Shown one piece after another: positions 34,957-47,168 of a stretch of DNA of 64,000 nucleotides (position 1 is its first letter; every line of letters begins with the position of its first letter). The DNA lies in NCBI GenBank assembly GCA_034359265.1, contig CP136897.1:22500001-22564000 (forward strand). The letters run 5' to 3'. Below the pieces are notes generated by a model. It ran no database searches, was not told the origin of the DNA, and saw only the letters and a program-made list of their open reading frames with translations. The translations under genes and the position numbers were made by a program. This stretch comes from Canna indica. Taxonomy: Eukaryota > Streptophyta > Magnoliopsida > Zingiberales > Cannaceae.

Positions 34957-35134
34957 TCAGACAACCAGGCGAGTACCAGAAGGCCATAAAGAAGATGCTC
35001 GATGAAACCGACGAATTCTTTAGAGCATTAGAAAGATAAAATTATGATGAAATGATATGGCAACCCGATGAACTCCTTGAGGAGCTAGAACAACATGAAT
35101 CTCGTGAGAAGGGCAAAGGCCCGGCTGAAGGTTA
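34957..35134 (+). pseudogene. Unidentified coding-like fragment next to the CACTA right end
   Basis: One frame starting right at the transposon border reads EIRQPGEYQKAIKKMLDETD, then FFRALER, a stop, then EELEQHESREKGKGPAEG and a stop. The acidic/basic alternation looks protein-like and unlike the AT-rich flanks. No counterpart is seen on the left side of the CACTA element. No family is recognised. Confidence 0.3.
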
Positions 35135-35640
35135 ATTAGATGTTCGTTTGATTATCAGACTACACAAGAAATGAAATAACTGTTACCTTATTTGGTTAAG
35201 GTGTAAAGATGTCGAATAACTATTTTTTTCCTCGTCTATTCATGATCAATTAATGAGGAATAGTTATTCCTTGTCTCAATTGGCCTTGCATGTCAATCCC
35301 TGACATACTTTCTAATGTTGCCCATTATAATTAATCTTAATTACATAAAGTATATTATATATCTATTTTTTATATTTTTAAATTATACAATAAACTATAT
35401 AACTAATTAGAAAGTTATATTTATTACATTTTTATTAGTATTTTATTTTAAAAAACTATGAAAAAATTATTTATTTATTATGTTATTATGAATTATAATA
35501 AATTATAATATCATTTATTATTTTTGTCATTTTGTCTATCTTTTATCATTTCGGAATAAATTAGAATATTATTAAAAATTCAAGAGAAAAATATTAAAAT
35601 ATTATTAAAATAAAATATAATGCGTCAATAAATTATAAAT
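35135..35640. other. AT-rich spacer, no gene
   Basis: Very low GC and no ORF of note. Nothing recognised. Confidence 0.5.
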
Positions 35641-36579
35641 TAATATAAATATATCATATTATTAAGAAGAATTGTTTTGTCATTTTGTTTCTGTTTCTTA
35701 TTTATTCCTTAAGCTTTAATCTAGTTTTAATTAATAAATTAGTGACTCGAAGCTGACGTTGGATCCACATGTACGATAAGTTCAAGTATCACCTAGGAAG
35801 CACGGATACTCCGTGGGATTACCGTGTCCGCGTGTCCGACACGCTGCGGACACTAACACACGAAGACACTCGTTTGACACACGTGTCCCACGTGTCCAAG
35901 AGTGTCTTGACAAGTCAGTTTTTTTTTGCCCGGACACGGCTCAGACACGGCCAACCATGCATTTTTTTCAAACAAAATAATAAAACAATCACGGGAATTT
36001 AGTATTTTATATCCTTTTGTTGTTGTGAAAGAAATTAGAGCATTTATTCTTTATCAATTCTCTTAAAAGGTACAAGATGAAGCCTAAACGTGCGAAGAAT
36101 TTAGTATTTGCCCATACTAATCTTCGTCTCATTTCAATGAAAACTCTCCAATACAATAAAGGAGAAACAATGATGTGAGATATTACAGAAGATGAATTTT
36201 CACCTATTGATGAAGATAATGGAATCTTTGAAGTTGTCAATCTTTCGATCTCTTGATAAACTAGAGTGTGAGAGAGTAATATTTTTTAATGAAGAAGATA
36301 ACAACAATGATTGATGAAGAAGATAGTGAAACTCTACTTAACTTTTTATTTACATGTGGTTGTACATAACTAAATCTACTAAGACATGCTAATTTTAAAA
36401 AAAAATAGGAGATGCCTATATATATTGTACCCCATGCTTTTGGGAGGAACTTATAAATAGTGAGTATTGACATAAGAAATTATTTAGAACGCTTCATATA
36501 TTTTGAAAGAGGCCTAAAAAAAACTAAAAATTAAAAGTTTGATATCAGTGAAAATATTATAAAATTATAATAAATCTTG

Positions 36580-36620
<41 letters not shown>

Positions 36621-36795
36621 CATTATAAATTATAAAATTACTATAAATATTTAATATTACTAAGAAGAATTTCGTTATACTTCTGTGTCTATTCCTTATT
36701 TATTCCTTAAGCCTTAATCTAATTTTAATCAATAAATTAGTTAGACGAAGCTGACGTCGGATCCACGTGTACGATAAGATCAAGTATCGCAATTC
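35640..36795. repeat. Direct repeat pair of about 150 bp flanking an 850-bp insert
   Basis: 35640-35800 and 36640-36795 share TTATTCCTTAAGC, AATAAATTAGT, GAAGCTGACGT, GGATCCAC and GTACGATAAG in the same order (about 85% by eye). The segment between starts with AAGCACGGATACTCCGTGGG, followed by repeated ACACGTGTCC motifs (35805-35960), which look like a decayed transposon end, and then AT-rich DNA with an (AT)n run at 36582-36616. The second repeat leads directly into the HMG-CoA lyase promoter. Confidence 0.6.
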
Positions 36796-36830
36796 CCACA
36801 CGCAGCCAACTTAAGGAAAGAGCAGAACAT

Positions 36831-37030
36831 TACACGGTCCAGGGGTCGACCTCCTTCCTCATCGTACGCGTGGCGTTCCGCCAACGCCTCGTACTTGACC
36901 ACATCCGCAGATCGACGGATAGGATTAAGTTATTACACGGTCCAGGGGTCGACCTCCTTCCTTATCGTACACGTGGCATTCAGTCAACGCCTCGTACTTG
37001 ACCACATCCACAGATCGACGGGTAGGATTC
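36831..37030 (+). promoter_or_regulatory. Tandemly duplicated promoter block of the HMG-CoA lyase gene
   Basis: Two adjacent copies of about 100 bp share TTACACGGTCCAGGGGTCGA, CGCCTCGTACTTGACCACAT and AGATCGACGG. The second copy contains TACACGTGGC, a G-box/ABRE-type core, while the first has TACGCGTGGC at the same place. They lie about 250-450 bp before the end of the untranslated exon. A regulatory role is inferred from position only. Confidence 0.6.
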
Positions 37031-37278
37031 AGTTTTTTTGCATTACTTCTTCTTCCGCTCTCTACAACCCGGCGACGAAACCATCTCGATCGTTCGTCTT
37101 CAAACAGCCGCGATTAGCGAGGAAGAAGGAGGAGAAGAAGACAAACGGCGCCACCCAGCGAACTCCGACGCCCGACCAATCCAAATTCGATCGCTTCGCT
37201 TTTCATCGAAGAATTCCCCCTTTATTGAGATATTTTGTTGTCCCTAAAGTTAGGGCTCCTGGATCGTCTTGTTTTCAG
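37030..37278 (+). other. Probable non-coding exon 1 (5' UTR) of the HMG-CoA lyase gene
   Basis: GC-richer than its surroundings, pyrimidine- and purine-rich, with no ATG anywhere in the stretch, and ending TTTTCAG before a GTTAGC donor at 37279. The next exon begins at 38599 after TGTTGCAG, giving a leader intron of 1.32 kb. The transcription start is not determined; no clear TATA box was seen. Confidence 0.5.
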
Positions 37279-38654
37279 GTTAGCGGTGAAAGATACTTGT
37301 TTGTGAAATATGATTAAATATTTATGACCTTTCTGCTGAGATGAATTTATTGTGATTGTTTTGATAGAGTTGTGTTTTCTCATCAATTGAATTGTAGACT
37401 GGAGAAGCGTAATTCTGTCACTTAGTATCGGCATACACTTTTGTTTCTTAGGATAATGATCTTTCAATTATCTTTCCTTTATTTAGATAGATATTACCCA
37501 TGACAGGGTTCTCTCAGGAAAAGGCCATGACATGGTTGTGCTTAATTGGTTTTTGCGATATGGTCTTGTTTGATTAATTCTGCAAATTGTGTATTGGCAC
37601 CCTTTAGCATCTTGGAGCTTCAAGTGAGTCCTGCACTACATTTCTTATATTAATATATGCTGCTCATTTTGCATTTGACTGGGAAAGAATACAATCCAAT
37701 TGGACTGGTTGAAGAGAGCAAATTCAGTGCTACTTTGGTTGGTTCTCATATCATATTTGATATTGTTACCTTCCTACTTTCATGTTGAGATGATGGTTCT
37801 GTTGAGTAATTGTTTACTGTATGCACTAGGTCAAGTTTTCTATAGATCTGAATTTTAAAAGATATGGTTTTTTTATAAATTGGTCGGAGCTAATATTTGC
37901 TACTTTTCTCATTTAAAAAAATTATTAAAAAGATGAGCATCACAGTTCACTGATGATTCTTATAGCAACTTTTTTATTGTTAGCAAACTTTTCATGAACA
38001 AAAGTATAAGACAATTTGGTGACAAATAGTTGCAGTTGGCTATGCAAATTCTTTTTCTTCCATTAGCAGAATTAAGAATTAAGAATTAAGATTGATGTAA
38101 TGATGACTACAATTGACAACTCAGGATATCCTTTCTCACTATCTTTGAACAAATAATTCTGTGATTTCAACTTCCTAAGCACCTCAAATGAGTTGGTTAG
38201 TGTCGTTGGACTAGATGGTCTTATTTGGACAATAGACATGTTCCAGCATCATTGAATGGATTTATCCTATCATATTTCTTATGGTGATATCTTCAGCTAA
38301 TGATGTCTGCATACCAGAAGAACTGTGCTGACTCAAAATAAATAGTGGAGTTGATGAATAAAGAAAAATGTACATATGACAGCATTAGTTTCTTTATGTT
38401 TATTTGGATGACAGGGATGGCTCAATTTTTTTTTTTTTTTTTTCTGACAGTTGTTTAGTTTTTTTTTTTGACGGAAACAATTTTTTCTGAGTGAAGTTTT
38501 TCTGATAGTTGTGATTCTAATGGTACCATATCATCTCTTGAATACTTCATTCATTTGTCATTATGCAAAATTGTTTTATACATTACTTTATGTTGCAGGG
38601 TGTCTCTCAAGTGCTTGAAGTTTTGGATATTGCTTTTCTTCTGAAGTTCTTCAA

Positions 38655-38675
38655 ATGGTCATGCACTGCTTTTAA
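38655..38675 (+). promoter_or_regulatory. Six-codon upstream ORF before the HMG-CoA lyase start
   Basis: ATG GTC ATG CAC TGC TTT TAA lies in the leader of exon 2, in another frame, and ends four bases before the ATG at 38680. In a mature mRNA with the non-coding exon 1 it would be the first ATG. It could lower initiation at 38680 and favour leaky scanning to 38770; this is inference. Confidence 0.4.
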
Positions 38676-38679
38676 TATA

Positions 38680-41600
38680 ATGCTGACTCAGAACATCTTC
38701 TCCAAGTGTGGCCAGCGGACTACTTCCTTCTCGTTGGCATTTTCTCCCATTTTGACAGCCAGTTCACACATGTCAAGCTTAGAAGAGCCTCTGGGTCTTG
38801 ACAACATTCCAAGTTTCAGTGTTTTAAGTAGGATTCAACATGGAACTTCAAATACTTGCAAGCGCAGTGCTGATGAAATGGAAATGGGTACTTGCTTAAC
38901 TGAAGGAAAAGAGTGCAGCTCATATAACAGCTGCACGTAAGTATACTCTTTAGCCTTCACCCAAAATTCATGATTAACAATCCGGAAAACACATTTTTCA
39001 TCCTATCGATGTTGAGTAAATATTTTTATTTGACTACAGAATTCCTTCACATTGAATTTTCTTTGGAACTTATTTTGTTTTTTAATTATACTGTCATGTG
39101 TAGTAGCATCCTTTTTCGTAATATGTATTTTGGCTTTTTTAACTCAACAGTCCAAGAGATTTGGAGTTTCTGCACGTGCTTTATAACTTTTAGTATGGAC
39201 TGTGTACCTCAACATTCCATGTAGGGTCATATAGTCATATGTGAGATGTGCTTCTTCAGCTTGACCATTTTAATATAACTGTTTTCATTGCAGCATGTGT
39301 TATGTCATATTAATCTAGTTCAATTGAATTATACTATCCAGCCAATTCAATTGAATTGTACTATCCTGTCACATTATGTGCACCTGTTTTTATATTAAAT
39401 ATATAATTTAGATAACCAAACAATGTCCACCTGTTTTTTATTGTTTTTCTTCTAGAAGAACTACAATTCATTCCTTGCAGTTCACTATGGCACAAATTTA
39501 GAGAGGAAAACAACGCACTTGGAAGTGAAAATGGTGGAAGTTATTTACTGTGATAATATGAAAGATTTGTTAGTAGTATTAGTAGGATTCTGAGTGTCTG
39601 GCAACTATTTGGAGTCAATACTTTTTTCTTTATTATTATAGATGAAATTGTCATATTCAAGATACACTTACATGACGTGTGTTATTCATTCTAATCAATG
39701 AGAGTTTTGTTGGGATTAGCTATAAACTTGAGCAGTAATGAATCTGGTTAAAACAATAAAGGTTGAGGATTTAGCTTAACAGGAGTAGAACTGGCTATAT
39801 ATAGTGTAATTTGCAGTTCTGGAAAGAGAAGAAATGATAGTATAATTACAATAGGTGGAGAAAAACTTCATAAAAAAGATTTAGACATCTTGCATCTCTC
39901 ACTTCGGAGTAAAGACAATTCGGAGTTTAATAGGATGGATAAAGTGGAGAGGAGTGTCAAAAATTCCATGGAATTGCTATATACCACGATTAAAATAATT
40001 TTCATATGATGGTTATAACACCTAGCTGTATTTAATGTTGTTAGTATGTCGCAATTAGGAAACGACATGTATGTATTGACACCATACTTTCAAATATTCT
40101 GCATTTTTATCTTGTCACAACAATTTATTTTCCCCCTCTTGTCTGATATCTACTCTACTAAAGATCAGCCATACTTCTTTTTTTCCTCTCTCTCTCTCTT
40201 TTCAGTGTAGACTATGGTAATAGAAGACAACAAAGCAATATATTTTCAAGATATTCCTCGATTTGGAAAATGTCACACATTAGTACGATATTGAATAGTC
40301 CTTGTGTTTCATGGCATCAACAAAATTCTGGATACAAGTTCTCCTGCAACGACCAGGAACGAAGAGGTCCAGCAGGGAAGGTGCTTAAGTTGATTGCTTT
40401 TGCTTTATTTAATCCTAAAAGCTCGATAAATTCTTACTTCTTGTTTGATCTTTTGTTGGTATTATTTACTGAATATACTTCATAAGCCTTTTTTAATCCT
40501 AAATGCCTATTTGGTTACTGAGATGAATTTCAATTGTTATCAAACTCTTGAATATTAATGATGATGCTTTCCTACTAACAGTAGTATTTGTAGTTTTGAT
40601 GCATCTTGCCTATTTCTACTAATTAGCTCCAAAATCCTGATGTTTCAGCTTTTATGCTTTTTTCTTGGCAATGTATCCGACCAGTTTGTAAGTTAGAACA
40701 GTGGTGTTGCTTAAGTTATCTTTTCTTTCTTCTTATTTTTACACTTTTAGTTTTGATGAATCCTTCCTATTTCCACTAAGTACCCTGAAATCCTGATGTG
40801 ATGGCCTTTAAGCTTATGCTTGCTTGTATCTTGTCCAGTGAGGTGAACCAAGTGATTTTGAATTAATTAACATCTTATTTGCAGTTTCTCAAAGATGCTC
40901 CAAAATTTGTAAAGATAGTAGAAGTTGGACCTAGAGATGGTCTACAAAATGAAAAGCTAGTTATACCTACAGCTGTAAAGGTTGAATTGATAGAAAAGTT
41001 GGCTTCCTCTGGATTATCAGTTATTGAGGCAACAAGTTTTGTCTCTCCGAAATGGGTTCCACAGGTAAATATTGAATTCTTTTAGGTTCGTTGAAAGGTC
41101 CACATTTCTGTAGAAATCTGACTATGTAGTTTGATTTTTCTCCCAGTAATTTATTAACTTAATAACATGAATTGATGTTCCATTATGGCATTTGTGTTTC
41201 ATCTTACTTGGAAGTATGGGTGGTGTCACATATGATTATGATGGTTTCACTTCTAAAAAATAGAATAACAGAATTTGAAAATAAAATCTTGAGAAGGAAT
41301 TTAGATAGCTTATGATTCAAGTCCAGTTCCCTTCACTTGTCGGACATACTTCATTTATCTTAAGATGAATATCTCATGAAGAACTTCAATTGTAGTAGGT
41401 AACATGGTCATCTTGGTGTAATGATAAGTTGAATTGCTTAATTTAAAGTCTTTAATTCATTGTCTTGTCTGTTTGGTTAAATATTTAGATAAATTCGATG
41501 TACAAATTTTCAGATCTTTTTGGGATAAGCTGTATAGACAGGAAATTTTGCAAATCAATCTCATGTTTTGTACTGACTATCAAGATTTCTTCAATCAATT

Positions 41601-44600
41601 AAAAGCATAATCCTAGATGAAAGGAAAAGAACCTACTTAGTATGTAATTATCCAAAGGCCTAATTTATTATTCCTTTGCAACAGAAACATGGTAAAACCC
41701 AAGATGTACTCGTATGAATTTCATTAATCTTTAAAAGCCAGTTTATAAATGGGACTATTAAATAATTCTCAATTGATCTGGCATTTGACTATAGCTTGCA
41801 GATGCAAAGGATGTCATGAAAGCAATCCAACTTGTTCCTGGCATCAAATTTCCTGTCTTGACTCCAAATCTCAAAGTGAGTTTCATAGTTCAAGTCTAAA
41901 CCTAAGCATGTGAACTAATTTATTAGAGAGACAAGATGGTAATTCAATGTGGCATATTCAGGGTTTTGAAGCAGCTATTGCGGCTGGTGCAAAGGAAATT
42001 GCTGTTTTTGCAGCAGCTTCTGAATCCTTTTCAAAGTCCAACATCAATTGCAGCATTGAAGAGAGCCTTACCCGTTATCATGAAGTTGTTACCGCTGCAA
42101 AACAACTTGCAATACCTGTTCGTGGGTATGATCTTCCTACAAATTATTTGGTTGATCTTATTTCTTCAAGTGCGAGGGCCCACTGCACCTGTTTAGGATT
42201 TGTTTGATGGGCTACAATATTTGTTTTTACTGCAAGCAGCCATGTTAACATAGCATAGATTGCATGGCCACAAAACAATCAAGGGGTGCGAATAGTAGCA
42301 TTTGTGGAACCAGAAATTGATTGCATATCCAACTTGAGTATGTGCTGTTACTTAGTAGTCAATACATGAGGCATCTAGATCAATAGTTAGAGGTATTATT
42401 TTTATATATGGTATTTTTGCACACATTCTAGTTGATCATAGTAGTACACATTCTTTTATTGCTCCTAATTTGTTGCTAAGTTGGGGTTGGAGCCTATTCT
42501 AGTGCGAGATGTTTGATAGCACACACATCATCTAGTGCAATATTAACGCACGCAATAAAAGAATGTGCACTTCCATTGTTGACCAGAATGCATGCAAGAA
42601 TACCATACACAAAAATAATACCTATAACCACAAATCTAGATGTTGTTGAGTCAAAGCAAATACTCTACCTGATTATGCACTTGACTACTGGCTCATTGGA
42701 TGTTGTTACTGTGAACCTTGCCCCCCTGATATTAATATGGTAATAAATTATCTACTTCAGTGACCCTGCTGTTTGTATAGCTAGCAAACATTTTGGCCCA
42801 TTGGACAAATCCTGGTCAACTGTGCCTCCACGCTCTTGAAGTAATAAGATGAACCTCTAATTACAGGATAACTCTACACAACAGATGCTCTTGATGCCTG
42901 ACTCCTCTATAGTGATGTAAAGACCCCTGCATGTGAGTCGAGGTCATCCTAGTGTTCTTCTCGGGCTACATGATTTCATTGGTCACATCTGCACTACCCT
43001 TTCCATATTGCTCGACCACCATAACCTTCAATATTTACACTAGCCTTATAAGAGTGAAACTGACCTAGGAGGCCAGATTTCTCCTGTTGTCGCTCTAATT
43101 GTCATTGTGGTTAACCTGGATCGTTAGTATCTGAACCAACTTCTACTAATGCTCTAGAGTCTATCCCCTCTATAGCCATCCGGACCTTGATACCAATGCT
43201 CACCCTTGTAACGGTTAGTTGTGTATGCTCTTGATTTGTGGTTACCATCCCCATAAGCAAACTTTGGGATCCTCTCCAACTCCACTCTTTTGCAAGTTTT
43301 TTCACCCTCATGCCCTGCTGCAGGTCCATGAACTTTTATTTCTTTTGCTAAATGTGTCTTGACTTGATTGGAATTGGTCGCGACGAGGATTACATTGGGG
43401 TCAGACTGCCTCAAGGCAGGCTGTAGGGGAGATTGACGGTGACAAGGATTATGTTGTAGGAAGATATGTGTCGACTCCAAGTGAGATTGAAGGAGAAGAA
43501 GATTAATGAAGGGGGAGAAACAATATTATTTTTATCATCCGTTCCTGCTTTTGGAATTTGATGGTTACCTATTTGCTTATTGTTGATGTGGGTAGTGGTA
43601 TAAGTTCTAAACCTTATTACTTGGAACTGACTGATTTAATTTGATTGGTTTAAATTATTGAACTCATTATGTTGATTATCGAAGCTTAAGGTTCAGATTT
43701 CGTATTTTTGCATACATGGACTTAAATCAAATGTGGATTATTAAGTAAATTTGATTTGATTGATATAAATTATAGTTGCCTATTGTATAATTTATTTATC
43801 TAGTTAACCTTATGCCTATATTCTTAATTAATTATAGTTGAATGTAATTGTTTCCCTAAGATTAATCTTTGGAAATATTTTTTGATTGATTAGATTTATT
43901 GACACCTGAGCTTAACTTAGGTAACCTAAGTTGATTAAAATTGTTGATCATGACTTAAGTTAATTGATATTGATCCTTGTACTTAGATAAGATTTGATAA
44001 TCAGGTTGATTAGCTGATTTATATAATTAATTTGTTAATTGTGATGCGGTACATGCCGTTCAACATATGCACTTCTGAAATTTAGATCATTTAGTGGCAA
44101 TGATATCATTGTAATACATAACATATTCATTACAATGCCATATGTGGCTAATTAATTCTTGTTATTATGATTCTATACTTGCCAGTGGAAATTCTAGCAT
44201 TCTAATACATAACTTCTTATTCATTAGGTGTGTTATTTGTTAACTTTACACAATTTAAAATTCGATCATTTGTTAGCATTTACAGCATTGTTAGGACACA
44301 TCTGATCTGATGTTAGGAATTTTGATTTCTAGGTATGTATCATGTGTTGTGGGGTGTCCTGTTGAAGGAGCAGTACCTCCAGAAAGGGTGACATATGTGG
44401 CTAAAGCACTATATGACATGGGTTGTTATGAGATCTCACTTGGGGATACCATTGGAGTTGGTACTCCAGGTAATATTTGCTATTTCCATTTTGTTTGAAT
44501 CCATGTTGTCAATACAACTGCCCAGTTAGTCTGGGAATTTATTTGTAGCTCAGACCTAAGAATTATGTGATTTTGTGGGAAATTTTTACATGTTCTAATC

Positions 44601-45916
44601 CTAGTTAAAGCTGGAAAAGTGTGCAACACGACTGGTTTACAAATCATAAATAGGTAAACTTGTCTATGTTACGACAAAATTTGTATCATAGACACGATGA
44701 CCCACTTAACATATTAATGACAGTGATGACACATTTATTATATGGGTTAATCATGTCTGTGTCATAATTACATGCCTTCAAAGATCTTAAAGAAAATGAA
44801 ATAGGCTTAGAATATCAAAGTGTTTTCGGAAATTATAAAAATGAAAAGTGAAAACACCCCCACTTTTCTCGAACCAAACAGGGGCACTAGTGAGCTTGTT
44901 TGTATCTGGAGATGGCACAAGAAGATTATGGCTGGCAAGCTTGATTTGCCAGCCCTATCCTACTCATAGTAAGGACTTTTGGTCTCATTTCATGAGATGT
45001 GAAATCTGACAGAGAAAATAGAGGGAACATTTAATTTACATGTTCAATAGCATGGCCTAACTACCAGAGATTTGTATGTCATTAATTAATATCTAAAGCC
45101 CAACTACTCTGGTCAGCTAAATTTATTTTATTTACACAATATTATTTATCTATCGCTACTCTGTGGCCCGATGATTATAGAAGCTACCTCAAACATTTAG
45201 AGTTTTTTTCCCTCAACCATCAAGTTCTTGGCTGTGATGAAATTGTCATATTCAACATAGCAGGCATACAACTACAAAAACAGACGCTCTTCAAAATTCT
45301 GCCAACATGGTCTTCCAATTCATTGCCTTAAACATAGTTTGCCACCCCCCCCAAAAAAATTATTCAACTCCTGATCTATATCTTAATGCACATATTTTGA
45401 TGAAAAGATTGTGGCATCAAGCTGACTAATATTATTTCTCTTCCTTGCAGGCACTGTTGTTCCAATGCTTGAAGCTGTAATGTCTCTCATACCAGTAGAC
45501 AAGCTCGCTGTCCATTTTCATGATACATATGGCCAATCACTCTCAAATATTTTGGTGGCTCTCCAAGTAAGCGAAATCCTTGGATCCATGGGGCCATTTT
45601 CCCTCTAATTCTCACCTGCTGATTTCACTGTTTAGTTCTCATCTGAATTCATTACTATTTTTCACAGATGGGAATTGGTGTCATAGACTCATCTGTGGCT
45701 GGACTGGGTGGATGCCCCTACGCAAAGGGAGCTTCTGGGAATGTTGCTACCGAGGATGTGGTATACATGCTTAATGGCCTTGGCATAAAAACCAATGTAG
45801 ATTTGGGCAAGCTTATAGCTGCCGGGGACCTCATTTGCAAACATTTAGGGCGGCAGTCCGGATCAAAAGCTGCCATTGCGTTGTGCAGAATCACTGCAAA
45901 TGTCTCCAAGCTCTAA
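38680..45916 (+). CDS. HMGCL: Hydroxymethylglutaryl-CoA lyase
   Basis: Cleaves HMG-CoA to acetoacetate and acetyl-CoA, the last step of leucine degradation, normally mitochondrial. Coding exons: 38599-38936 (part), 40206-40380, 40885-41064, 41795-41875, 41962-42125, 44333-44469, 45451-45566 and 45668-45916, all GT-AG and in frame. ATG 38680 gives 452 residues and a basic, Ser-rich presequence ([20 protein letters not shown]) suited to mitochondrial import. ATG 38770 ([11 protein letters not shown]) gives 422 and matches the usual plant start; dual targeting is possible. The catalytic domain has [14 protein letters not shown] with metal-binding Asp, [22 protein letters not shown] with two metal-binding His, and the signature [14 protein letters not shown] with the active-site Cys. 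No damage is visible. Exons are AT-rich, unlike the other host genes here. Confidence 0.93.
42126..44332 (+). other. Intron 6 of HMGCL (2.2 kb) with a hairpin element
   Basis: The longest intron between coding exons. At 42369-42650 it holds an inverted repeat with arms of about 100 bp: CATCTAGATC, GGTATTATTTTTATATATGG and CACATTCTTTTATTG at the left, complements at the right (CAATAAAAGAATGTG, AATAATACC, AATCTAGATG). The rest shows no ORF with domain signal. It is spliced out, so the hairpin is tolerated. Confidence 0.6.
42369..42650. mobile_element. Intronic hairpin MITE-like element, about 280 bp
   Basis: The two arms (42369-42465 and 42552-42650) pair over most of their length, around a loop of about 85 bp. 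There is no coding capacity and the target-site duplication is not clear. It lies within HMGCL intron 6. Confidence 0.55.
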
Positions 45917-46085
45917 TATGAGATGAAAAAAACAAAAACTAAGTTTAGTTATATATTATTATAATGATAATACTACTTCCATTGGTTATCCCTTGCGGGG
46001 TCTAAAGGTGATATAATTGATCACTCTTCCTAATGGAAGAAATTAACTGTCTTAATTGTATGTGAAAATGATCCATATATCTATG

Positions 46086-46091
46086 AATAAA
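46086..46091 (+). terminator. Polyadenylation signal of HMGCL
   Basis: AATAAA lies 170 bp after the stop codon at 45916 and is followed by a T-rich stretch. It is the best canonical signal in the 3' flank. Confidence 0.5.
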
Positions 46092-47131
46092 TTGTAATTT
46101 CCATACTACCTTCTTTGATCTTAAATGTGCCAAATTGAAGTGAGATGGGAACTTGGTCTTTGCCTGTTTTCTTTTTCATTTTCTTATTCTGCAATTTGAT
46201 TTTTATCAAATTATTAGGCCAATTTTGCACTCTTACATAATAATTTAAAATCACCAGGACTTGAAGTTCAAAGGCTTTCGAGTTATATTGAATCAAGTGG
46301 CATGAACCCTTTGAAACAATTAATATTACACTTTTTTAGATATTATGGATTTGAAACAAGATACTGTGATTAATGAATTTTAAGAAGCTTGATCAATGCA
46401 TATATTCAATACTCTTTGTTTAATTTATATATATATATATATATATATATGTTTGAATTAGAACAGGCCATTGACAGATTTGTGATTTCCAACTTTCCAA
46501 GAACATTGCCTGAAAGTTGAAACCAATCTCCCAACCTTATCGTTTCCCTCATTAAACTAAAAAATCTTCCTTTTTTTTATTCTATAATTATGATTCACTT
46601 ACACAATGTGATCTAGGGTTTGACCAAATCACATGCATGGATGAATATAATATAATACACTTCATTATAAAAAGCAAAAAAAAAGTCTAAGATTCGTCAT
46701 CAACTTCATTGATATGATTCTTGACCACCTAAACTCAATCATGATCATCTTCAATCATATCTCAGTTGCCATGAAAAGGACTAATCTACTAATCTAGTCA
46801 CCCAACGACTAATAATTAAACTTATAACTGATCCTTTGGAAAATGGGAGCTTCACTTCAATTGGAAATTGAACCGGCCCAAACTGAACTCGAATTGAACC
46901 CAGATTGATTAGGTCAGGTCAAAATTAACCGGTGCAATCATAATAATCGACTTGGACAAAGCTCGGACCAAATTGAACCGGTCGAACTCACTGGTCCAAT
47001 CCAATTTACATACAAATCAATCAAATTGAACAGGTCGAACTCGCCGGCCGGTCTATTTGAATTCTCTCTTTGGGTAATAAATATGTAGATCAAGCCTGAT
47101 GAACCGAATTTATTGCATGCAGCACATTGCC
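46092..47131. other. Intergenic between HMGCL and the RING gene
   Basis: Contains a (TA)n microsatellite at 46424-46450. At 46870-47060 it has repeated AATTGAACCGG(T/C)C phrases in tandem, an irregular repeat close to the RING gene promoter. No gene was seen. Confidence 0.5.
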
Positions 47132-47141
47132 TTAAATAAAG
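47132..47141 (+). promoter_or_regulatory. TATA-like element of the RING gene
   Basis: CTTAAATAAAG lies about 35 bp upstream of the ATG at 47169, which would leave a very short leader. It is the only TATA-like motif nearby. Confidence 0.35.
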
Positions 47142-47168
47142 TCTGGTCTCCTCATCTCACCTCTCCAT

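Noticed and set aside
42513..42743. Plus-strand frame in HMGCL intron 6
   Set aside because: Runs through one arm of the hairpin element and has no splice logic with the gene.
43111..43480. Minus-strand frames within HMGCL intron 6
   Set aside because: No domain signal; spans intronic DNA of a well-supported gene.
46870..47060. hAT element with AACCGG repeats near the RING promoter
   Set aside because: Repeats are present but no terminal inverted repeats or TSD could be found.
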